Source of the DNA: Bacillota bacterium
Lineage (GTDB): Bacteria > Bacillota_E > Sulfobacillia > Sulfobacillales > Sulfobacillaceae
Assembly: GCA_021802225.1 (NCBI GenBank)
Contig: JAKAAS010000183.1
Coordinates: 1-5,223 of the forward strand
Reading direction: 5' to 3'
DNA length: 5,223 nt
The position numbers and the translations under genes were made by a program. How positions within the stretch are numbered: position 1 is the stretch's first letter; each line of letters begins with the position of its first letter. Of this stretch, positions 1 through 5,223 are shown one piece after another. The notes beneath the pieces are model-generated. The model worked only from the letters and a program-made list of their open reading frames with translations, was not told the DNA's origin and made no database searches.

Positions 1-45
1 CCCGTAAGGGCCGAAAAGACTTTTTTCATCTGTTGCCCTTTCCCC

Positions 46-87
46 TTTCCCGTCACATATTCCGGCATTTTCCCGGATCCTTTCCCG
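46..87. repeat. three short TTTCCCG direct repeats upstream of the first gene
   Basis: The heptamer TTTCCCG occurs at 46-52, 69-75 and 81-87 in a pyrimidine-rich stretch, with start-to-start distances of 23 and 12 bases. The last copy runs straight into the ribosome binding site of the gene at 101. It could be a weak regulatory array or simply low-complexity sequence. The unequal spacing argues against a phased operator. Confidence 0.25.
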
Positions 88-92
88 AGGAG
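87..92 (+). promoter_or_regulatory. ribosome binding site of the DIP1984-like gene
   Basis: GAGGAG lies 8 bases before the ATG at 101, a good Shine-Dalgarno match at normal spacing. It supports that ATG as the start. I see no convincing -10/-35 pair in the 86 bases before it, so the promoter may lie outside the window. Confidence 0.75.
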
Positions 93-100
93 CGTGAGCT

Positions 101-598
101 ATGACTATTGGTCACTTGCGACGCATCATTGCACGCCAAGAAAAGTATCGCACTCAATTAGTCGAAGAGTTGCACCGCGATGCGGTTGTCCCCGACGGTG
201 TGGAAGCACCTCGATTTGATGACCAAGAACGCAATCAGGCGTTGCTTAATGATCTAAGTGTATTATTGCAACAAAAACAAAACCTAATGGCCGCTAATAT
301 TGCGACTAAAGTGACGGTTGACGGTGAAGAACTGTCATTGTACCAAGCACGATTAAAGGCGGAAGCTTTAAGACAGCTAGCTAACCAATGGGAGAGCATT
401 GCCAAAGAGGGAGTCGCGCCAACTGGTCGGCATTGGATGGGGGCACCCGAAAAACCACCCGTTAGACAGGTCTCCATTACCAGTGCACGGCAGCATGCCC
501 ACTTCCTTTTGGCCTGGGCGGACAAGATTTCAGACGCCATCGAATGGGTTAACTGGCATTCTGATGTGTCAATCTCGGAACCACATACAGGCGATTAA
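101..598 (+). CDS. DIP1984-like (septicolysin-like) small helical protein, function unknown
   Basis: This gene encodes a 165-residue soluble protein with no signal peptide or membrane segment. From memory of the family, the pattern fits DIP1984 ('septicolysin-like') proteins of about 150 residues: an N-terminal helix with regularly spaced Arg, Gln and Leu (about 5-27), a short acidic linker (31-45), a Leu-rich helix ending in an N-x-x-T element (N66, T69), a 'DGEELSLYQA' turn (74-83), another helix (85-103), and a C-terminal helix ending in an Asn-Trp pair (151-152) followed by Asp-Val-Ser-Ile. The family has no firmly established biochemical role; the name septicolysin does not prove toxin activity. 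A Pro/Gly-rich linker at about 105-122 looks longer than usual. Start: ATG with GAGGAG 8 bases upstream. The stop is followed by a stem-loop, so it is probably monocistronic. The gene call is confident; the family assignment is moderate and was made by eye. Confidence 0.8.
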   Translation: MTIGHLRRIIARQEKYRTQLVEELHRDAVVPDGVEAPRFDDQERNQALLNDLSVLLQQKQNLMAANIATKVTVDGEELSLYQARLKAEALRQLANQWESIAKEGVAPTGRHWMGAPEKPPVRQVSITSARQHAHFLLAWADKISDAIEWVNWHSDVSISEPHTGD

Positions 599-613
599 CG
601 TCACCCCCGACTG

Positions 614-650
614 GGGCCGTGAACCTCCATAACGTGGAGACCCACGGCCC
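614..650 (+). terminator. stem-loop after the DIP1984-like gene, possible terminator
   Basis: An 8-base perfect arm, GGGCCGTG (614-621), pairs with CACGGCCC (643-650). An inner CTCCA (625-629) pairs with TGGAG (635-639) around a 5-base loop, with three unpaired bases on each side between the two stems. It begins 15 bases after the stop at 598 and precedes the exporter promoter, the right place for a terminator. No T-run follows (TTACAC), so it is not a classical intrinsic terminator. It could instead be an mRNA 3'-end stabiliser. Confidence 0.45.
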
Positions 651-680
651 TTACACGTGATATCACCAAAAAATTCGGTC

Positions 681-695
681 GTGCAAGAATCGCAC
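681..695. promoter_or_regulatory. short inverted repeat near the -35 region of the exporter promoter
   Basis: GTGC (681-684) and GCAC (692-695) form an inverted repeat with a 7-base spacer, lying where the -35 element of the 708-713 promoter should be. The position would suit a repressor or activator site. Arms of four bases are short enough to occur by chance, and no regulator gene is present in the window. Confidence 0.2.
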
Positions 696-707
696 TTTAA
701 ATCCAGG

Positions 708-713
708 TATAAT
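708..713 (+). promoter_or_regulatory. -10 box of the probable exporter operon promoter
   Basis: A perfect TATAAT sits 68 bases before the GTG start of the first exporter gene, in a locally AT-rich stretch after the stem-loop. No good TTGACA match lies 16-18 bases upstream (the 17-base-spacer position reads AAGAAT), and there is no extended -10 TG. The promoter may therefore be weak or activator-dependent. Transcription would start near 720-721, giving a leader of about 60 bases. Confidence 0.5.
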
Positions 714-768
714 AAAGTTTATGGCCACACCGTAACGAGATTGGGGTTTTTGCCTGGAGTGGGAAAAC

Positions 769-774
769 GAGGTG
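769..774 (+). promoter_or_regulatory. ribosome binding site of the first exporter gene
   Basis: GAGGTG lies 7 bases before the GTG at 782. It decides in favour of GTG 782 over the GTG at 772, which overlaps this site and opens only a short reading frame with no protein-family features. Confidence 0.75.
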
Positions 775-781
775 CTTCGCC

Positions 782-2533
782 GTGTGGAAACAACCATTAG
801 TGACAGATTTTTTCAAGAAATATCGCTGGGATTATGTTGTGGCTGTCGTAGCGGTGGGAATATCGAAAATCATTCAGGTTCAAATTCCCAATATCATCGG
901 CAATTTGATCAATCAATTTCGTTTAGGAATCACGGTTCGGTTAATTCAGCATTATGCAGGTGAATTAGCGGTTGTATCGATCGGCTATGTCTTGCTGTTT
1001 GGATTGGGACAATTTACCGTGGGAAAGCTGGCTCGCATTTTCGAAGCCCACCTCCGTCAGCGCCTGTTCTCACATTGGGAGTTATTGGAAGTCCAATATT
1101 TCCAAAAACATACGGTAGGAGATTTGCTGTCCCACGTCTTGAACGACGTTCCCACAGTACGACAAGCGATGGCGGGAGGCATTAGCCAAATACTACAAGC
1201 GGCATTTTTGTTTCTCGCCACCTTAGCAATGACGGTAACCAAAATTAACTGGATATTAACAGCCGCGAGCTTAATTCCCCTATTGTTGATTCCCGTGGTA
1301 GTTGTTCGCATTGGGCCAAAGATACGGCGCCAATCACGACTAGTGCAGGAGGCCCTTTCCGAGATGTCCGATCTGGCAGAAGAAAGTTTGCAGAGTATCC
1401 GGCTGATAAAATCCACCGCCAATGAACCCATCGAAACCCAACGATTCACCCGTAAGACAGATCTGATATATGATCGGTCCATGGATCTGGTGCGTCTCAA
1501 CACCACGTTTCAGGCTCTCATTCCGTTGTTAACCGGGATCAGTTTTGCCATTGCCCTAGTCTTTGGCGGAGAATTAACCCTGACACACAAAATTTCCCTG
1601 GGGGCGTTCGTTGCGTTTACCGTGTATCTCAGCATGCTAGTACGCCCTTTAATGCAATTTGGGAACGTTATTAACATTTTTCAAAATTCTTCAGCATCGT
1701 TATCGAGAATCGAAACCTTACTGAAAGCCAAGCCGCAAATCACCGACCCCGCATCGCCTCAATCCATGCCATCTTTTCCATCAGTGACCATTCAAGACTT
1801 GACCTTTAAATACCCACACTCCACAAAACCGGCCTTACAGCATATCACTCTCAAGATTCCCGCTGGCTCCACCCTTGGCATAGTGGGTCACACGGGAGCA
1901 GGAAAGACCACATTGTGCAGCTTGCTTTTGCGCGAGTTAGATCCCGATCCGGGTGCAATATTCATCGGAGGAGTTGACATTCGTGACTTAAGTCGTGCGG
2001 ATCTGCGGGATCATGTGGCCTATGTGCCTCAAGAGGGGTTTTTATTTTCTTTTCCCGTTGGCGACAATATCGGTTTCCCTCTTACCGACAGCAATCCCGC
2101 GTTGGTCACCGAAGCAGCCCATAAAGCAAGAATCCTCACTACCATCCAAAACATGCCCCGCGGATTTGCCACCATAGTTGGCGAACGCGGCATCAATTTA
2201 TCCGGAGGTCAACGCCAGAGAGTCGCCATCGCCCGAGCTTTAGTGAAGATTGATGCGAAAATTTTGATCTTGGACGACAGCCTAAGCGCAGTCGACAGTG
2301 GTACCGAATCATCGATTTTAGCAGCCTTACAAGAACTGCGGCAAAAAAACCAGACCACCACCATTATTATCAGCCATAGGTTATCATCGCTGCGAGATGT
2401 GGACCATATCTTGGTCCTTGAAGACGGAATGATGGCTGAATATGGCACCCCCAAAGACCTACTTTCCCGTCTCGGTGGTTTGTATTCTCATCTATATCAC
2501 ATTCAAACCCAAGGAGGTGCTCATCTTGGCTAA
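782..2533 (+). CDS. ABC exporter half-transporter, degenerate-site subunit (YheI/BmrC-like)
   Basis: This 583-residue protein has a membrane domain fused to an ATPase domain, the normal length for a half-size type IV ABC exporter. Six hydrophobic segments lie at about 17-38, 61-80, 132-152, 156-177, 242-262 and 270-292. The coupling-helix region around residues 106-125 (YFQ...GDLLSHVLND) is typical. ATPase motifs: A-loop Tyr344, Walker A GHTGAGKTT 369-377 (Lys375), Q-loop Gln417, signature LSGGQ 473-477, Walker B ILILD 494-498, D-loop LSAVD, and H-loop His532. The residue after Walker B is Asp499 instead of the catalytic Glu, and the DDSLSAVD stretch is what I recall of YheI-type subunits. 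In the family such subunits pair with a partner carrying the active Glu, here the next gene. The probable role is ATP-driven export of drugs or lipophilic compounds across the cytoplasmic membrane; the substrate is unknown. Start: GTG with GAGGTG 7 bases upstream. Confidence 0.96.
   Translation: MWKQPLVTDFFKKYRWDYVVAVVAVGISKIIQVQIPNIIGNLINQFRLGITVRLIQHYAGELAVVSIGYVLLFGLGQFTVGKLARIFEAHLRQRLFSHWELLEVQYFQKHTVGDLLSHVLNDVPTVRQAMAGGISQILQAAFLFLATLAMTVTKINWILTAASLIPLLLIPVVVVRIGPKIRRQSRLVQEALSEMSDLAEESLQSIRLIKSTANEPIETQRFTRKTDLIYDRSMDLVRLNTTFQALIPLLTGISFAIALVFGGELTLTHKISLGAFVAFTVYLSMLVRPLMQFGNVINIFQNSSASLSRIETLLKAKPQITDPASPQSMPSFPSVTIQDLTFKYPHSTKPALQHITLKIPAGSTLGIVGHTGAGKTTLCSLLLRELDPDPGAIFIGGVDIRDLSRADLRDHVAYVPQEGFLFSFPVGDNIGFPLTDSNPALVTEAAHKARILTTIQNMPRGFATIVGERGINLSGGQRQRVAIARALVKIDAKILILDDSLSAVDSGTESSILAALQELRQKNQTTTIIISHRLSSLRDVDHILVLEDGMMAEYGTPKDLLSRLGGLYSHLYHIQTQGGAHLG
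2511..2519 (+). promoter_or_regulatory. strong ribosome binding site inside the end of the first exporter gene
   Basis: AAGGAGGTG is a nine-base perfect match to the anti-Shine-Dalgarno sequence and lies 6 bases before TTG 2526. It sets the start of the second exporter gene at that TTG and lies within the last coding bases of the first gene, so ribosomes finishing gene one can re-initiate on gene two. Confidence 0.85.
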
Positions 2534-4292
2534 GACCTCCGGCAACCCACTTCGAGAGCTGATGATTTACGCGAAACCATACCGAATCCTGTTCGTCGGA
2601 ATCATCGGCCTAGTAGTGATCTACAACTTAACGCAAGTAATTCAGCCGTATTTGGTAAAAGTGGCCATTGACCGTTACCTTTTAGTTCACCAAGCACATT
2701 TGGGACCCATTGCCGAGATTGGCATCGCATATTTGATGATTACTTTAATAGGTCTGGTAGCCAACCTATTTCAAACCCGACTGGTGGCATTTGCAGGGCA
2801 AAAAATCGTCCGGGAAATTCGCATAGAATTGTTTACCCATATTGAGTCCTTGTCGATGAAATATTTTGAGACGCATGATACCGGCCGTTTGTTGACCAAT
2901 GTATCTAGTGACACCACCCGAATTAGTCAATTTTTTACCCAATTTTTGTTAAGTGTGATTCGTGACGGACTTACTATCGTACTGGTTATGGGCGCTATGT
3001 TAATCCTTAACTGGAAACTCGGGCTTATGGCGACTATTGTAGTACCCATAATTGTTGTCATTTCAGTAGTTTTTCGTCCACACTTAAGGCAAAGTTACAA
3101 TACGACACGTTCCCGGCTGTCCCGACTGATTGGTTTTGTTGCCGAAAACCTTACCGGAATGCGGGTTGTGCAAGTGTTTCATCAAGAACAAAAACAACTC
3201 CATGCCTTTAATAACTTAAATTATCCGTATCAAGATGCCAGCATAACCGAATACAAGTGGGATATCTTGTTTAACAGAAGTTTCGATCTCTTGGGGAACC
3301 TGGCGGTAGCCTTTGTGGCATGGCTTGGTGGCCTTGCAGTAATGCACCACGCTATTCAACTTGGTGTGCTTTATGCCTTCATCTCCTATATCCAACAATT
3401 TTTCTCTCCAATAAATTCTCTGACCCAAAACTGGAACACCTTGCAATCGTCCATGATTTCTGCTGAGCGCGTCAACAATGTGCTGGCCACGCCACCGGCG
3501 CTCTCAGACCCTCAATATCCCATCGATCCCGATCCTATCGGCCCTGGCGCGATAGCTTTCGAACATGTAATATTTCACTATGATCCGGCTCAACCCGTGC
3601 TGCAGAATATTAGTTTTTCCGTTAAGCCAGGGCAATTTATCGGCATCGCGGGGGAAACCGGGGCTGGTAAAAGTACACTGATTAGCTTGCTAGGGCGATT
3701 TTATGATGTCGTCGAAGGAAGGATCCAGGTGGACGGTGTTGACATTAGAGAAATGAGGCAATCCGACCTCCACCGATTAATCGCGGTGGTACAACAAGAA
3801 GTCCACTTGTATTCTGGTACCATTGCCGACAATATCCGTTTGTTTCGCAACGATGTTACGATGGAGCAAATTGAAGGCGCCGCGGTCGCTACGGGAGCAG
3901 ATACCTTCATCCGCAATTTGCCTAACGGCTACAACACTTGGCTAACCCCAAGGGGATCTAATTTATCGGCCGGTCAGCGCCAACTCCTGGCTTTCGCCCG
4001 TACCGTAGTGTTAAATCCGAAGATCTTAGTCTTAGATGAGGCCACCGCCAACATTGATGCGGTAACAGAAATGGCGGTACAGGCGGGGCTAGTAAAGATT
4101 GCCGCCAACCGTACCACCATTGTGATTGCCCACCGATTGTCCACAATTCGCTACGCTGACTGCATCTACGTGATGCATGATGGCCAAATCGTGGAGCGTG
4201 GCAACCACGACCAGTTGATGGGATTACACGGTCGTTATAGCGAAATGATCCAAAAGGCATCTATCACAAACCAAAGCGAGCAACTCGCATAG
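2526..4292 (+). CDS. ABC exporter half-transporter, catalytic-site subunit (YheH/BmrD-like)
   Basis: Read from TTG 2526, this is a 588-residue membrane-plus-ATPase half-transporter. Hydrophobic segments lie at about 21-44, 62-85, 139-160, 164-184, 252-274 and 280-297. The coupling-helix region around 114-131 (YFETHDTGRLLTNVSSD) is typical. ATPase motifs: A-loop Tyr352, Walker A GETGAGKST 376-384 (Lys382), Q-loop Gln424, signature LSAGQ 480-484, Walker B ILVLD 500-504 followed by catalytic Glu505, D-loop TANID, and H-loop His536. The LSAGQRQLL signature with an intact Glu is the usual complement of a YheI-type partner, so the two proteins should form one heterodimer. The frame stays open back to an ATG at 2442, which would add 28 residues inside gene one. 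I prefer the TTG because AAGGAGGTG precedes it and the N-terminus then matches family length. The gene overlaps the first by 8 bases. Substrate unknown. Confidence 0.95.
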   Translation: MAKTSGNPLRELMIYAKPYRILFVGIIGLVVIYNLTQVIQPYLVKVAIDRYLLVHQAHLGPIAEIGIAYLMITLIGLVANLFQTRLVAFAGQKIVREIRIELFTHIESLSMKYFETHDTGRLLTNVSSDTTRISQFFTQFLLSVIRDGLTIVLVMGAMLILNWKLGLMATIVVPIIVVISVVFRPHLRQSYNTTRSRLSRLIGFVAENLTGMRVVQVFHQEQKQLHAFNNLNYPYQDASITEYKWDILFNRSFDLLGNLAVAFVAWLGGLAVMHHAIQLGVLYAFISYIQQFFSPINSLTQNWNTLQSSMISAERVNNVLATPPALSDPQYPIDPDPIGPGAIAFEHVIFHYDPAQPVLQNISFSVKPGQFIGIAGETGAGKSTLISLLGRFYDVVEGRIQVDGVDIREMRQSDLHRLIAVVQQEVHLYSGTIADNIRLFRNDVTMEQIEGAAVATGADTFIRNLPNGYNTWLTPRGSNLSAGQRQLLAFARTVVLNPKILVLDEATANIDAVTEMAVQAGLVKIAANRTTIVIAHRLSTIRYADCIYVMHDGQIVERGNHDQLMGLHGRYSEMIQKASITNQSEQLA

Positions 4293-4301
4293 CGGCTATT
4301 C

Positions 4302-4556
4302 CTAGTCATCATCGCGTAAGATCCCCGCCAACATGCGCGGCCGATAGTCCAAGAACGGGCGAGTAATTCGATAGGCTAACGTATCTTCGTAAGCCATCGC
4401 CTTGAATGGATAATGATCAAAGTCAAAGATCGTGCACTCAAGATACGCGAGCAAAACGGGTGAATGCGTTGCGATAGTACATTGGACCCGACGCGCCGCA
4501 TGCGCAACCGATTTTTCGATCATTTGGCGAAAATCTATCGGAAGCCGTACTTCTGG
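4302..4556 (-). pseudogene. C-terminal remnant of an AAA/ABC-type predicted ATPase (COG3910-like)
   Basis: On the - strand this stretch encodes about 85 residues that look like the C-terminal end of a predicted AAA-family ATPase of about 240-270 residues. Visible features are a Pro-Glu pair where the DEPE of Walker B would end, a helix, the conserved ATHSPVLLAY segment (ATHSP encoded at 4458-4472), an acidic beta strand (TIFDFD), an AYEDT element, and a final helix RITRPFL ending in RDDD and a TAG stop. The frame continues open to a TTG at 4628, but those extra residues do not resemble the family: Walker B reads GTVPE rather than a proper LLDEPE, and no Walker A segment is in the window. It is therefore a broken gene rather than a small intact protein. 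It ends 9 bases from the stop of the second exporter gene and runs toward it. The family call rests on motif memory. Confidence 0.6.
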
Positions 4557-4711
4557 CACCGTGCCGGGGTGTCGGGGGAACCCACGTTGGATACGGTAAA
4601 ACGCTTGGTGGCAGCACAAAGGGGCCAAGCATAACCCCGGGGGAAAACCGACTGTGCCATGAATCGTCGGTGGTTGCCGCCTTTATCACGGCACCCGCCC
4701 GTAAAACTTGG

Positions 4712-5131
4712 CGCATTGGTTTTTCGCGCGTCGTCGGGGCCCTCGCATACCGCACTCATCGCCATGAGTGGCGTGACCAAACCCAGAGCAGGATAAAACT
4801 CATTCCCGTGTCCATCGGCGATAGACAAAATTTTAACTACGATCTTCATCCGTGGTCAATCCGGCAAGTTGTGCTCGCTTGAAGCCGATAACGGCACCGC
4901 CAGCATCGTGCGCTAAGTTGATCCCCGCATAAGGGTGCACGCAGCATTTTTTACCGCCTAAATGATCCGCCGCGATGACGGTGTCATTAAAGAGACGACT
5001 CTAATCCCATTCGGAATAAAATAGCACCTGACAATCGATAACTCTGGGCACCCACCTTGCCCATCAACGTCGGTGGGACCTCTGCCGTCTATGAAGATCA
5101 CGTTGCGGAACAATGTACTACCCAAGAGAGC
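4712..5131 (-). pseudogene. unrecognised decayed coding region in several - strand frames
   Basis: No intact gene spans this stretch, but three - strand pieces read like protein. The first (5131 down to about 5045) includes NVIFIDGRGPTDVDGQGG. The second (5063 to 4833, interrupted by TAG at 5001-5003) includes QVLFYSEWD, then after the stop NDTVIAADHLGGKK, HPYAGINLAHDAGGAV and IGFKRAQLAGLTTDED, ending at TAA. The third (4849 to 4712) starts MKIVVKILSIADGHGNEF and goes on with YPALGLVTPLMAM and CEGPDDARKTN. The pieces overlap or abut in order, as expected of one gene, or two adjacent genes, with frameshifts and a stop. I do not recognise the family. They lie upstream of the ATPase remnant on the same strand, but do not look like its N-terminal half (no P-loop). 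Chance open frames cannot be excluded. The last 90 bases of the window show nothing I can call. Confidence 0.35.
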
Positions 5132-5223
5132 CTACCTTTCGTCACCCGAAATGGTTTGGCGCGATCACACCGCATTTACTCTTCACTCAGATTAATCAGA
5201 CTGTACCTTGCTGCCATCTTGGC

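Noticed and set aside
1..26. Possible terminator tail at the window edge (CCC-GTAA-GGG followed by a T-run at 21-26)
   Set aside because: The stem is only three bases as visible, ten bases separate it from the T-run, and anything upstream is cut off, so it cannot be supported.
772..963. GTG-initiated 63-codon frame overlapping the start of the first exporter gene
   Set aside because: Its start overlaps the Shine-Dalgarno of GTG 782, it has no family features, and it is fully covered by the well-supported exporter frame.
1057..1506. 149-codon - strand open frame
   Set aside because: It lies opposite the conserved membrane domain of the first exporter, is Arg/Ser/Ile-rich in the manner of a shadow frame, and has no motif.
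2442..2525. Upstream ATG extending the second exporter protein by 28 residues
   Set aside because: It lies deep inside gene one with no good ribosome binding site, while TTG 2526 has AAGGAGGTG at ideal spacing and gives the usual N-terminus.
3958..4260. 100-codon - strand open frame opposite the second ATPase domain
   Set aside because: It is antisense to the signature, Walker B and H-loop codons of the exporter and has no recognisable motif.
4293..4301. Terminator between the exporter and the convergent remnant
   Set aside because: Only nine bases separate the two stops, and I see no hairpin with a T-run in or beside this gap.
4670..4882. 70-codon + strand open frame in the 3' region
   Set aside because: No Shine-Dalgarno and no family features; the opposite strand carries the more protein-like reading, so this is probably its shadow.
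1..5223. CRISPR array, tRNA or rRNA, insertion sequence ends
   Set aside because: No regularly spaced repeats, no cloverleaf-like or rRNA-like stretches, and no transposase or paired terminal inverted repeats were seen on reading both strands.

Overview
The window reads as ordinary bacterial chromosome, most likely from a Gram-positive (Bacillota-like) organism. The hints are a two-gene ABC exporter pair of the YheI/YheH (BmrC/BmrD) type, GTG and TTG start codons behind strong purine-rich Shine-Dalgarno sites, and mixed base composition. An acidophilic or thermophilic genus such as Sulfobacillus or Alicyclobacillus would fit, but that is only a guess. The window contains three intact genes, all on the + strand, and a decayed stretch whose recognisable coding traces are on the - strand.

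Layout. Positions 1-100 are a pyrimidine-rich upstream region ending in a good ribosome binding site. Positions 101-598 encode a small helical protein that resembles the DIP1984 ('septicolysin-like') family. Positions 599-781 hold a stem-loop just after that gene, a perfect TATAAT -10 box and a short leader. Positions 782-2533 and 2526-4292 are two full-length ABC exporter half-transporters that overlap by 8 bases and are almost certainly cotranscribed and translationally coupled. From 4293 to 5223 there is no intact gene. Next to the exporter, and convergent with it, is the C-terminal remnant of an AAA/ABC-type ATPase (ATHSP motif). Beyond that, protein-like pieces appear in several - strand frames, interrupted by stops and frameshifts.

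How the genes work together. The two half-transporters should form one heterodimeric exporter. The first has Asp in place of the catalytic Glu after Walker B but a canonical LSGGQ signature. The second has the catalytic Glu but an altered LSAGQ signature. This reciprocal pattern predicts one hydrolysing and one degenerate ATP site, as in BmrCD, LmrCD and TM287/288. The substrate cannot be read from the sequence; drug or lipid-like compounds are typical for the family. The DIP1984-like gene appears to be a separate transcription unit. I found no convincing evidence of a new biological system here. The items most worth checking are the decayed 3' region and the short leader in front of the exporter operon.
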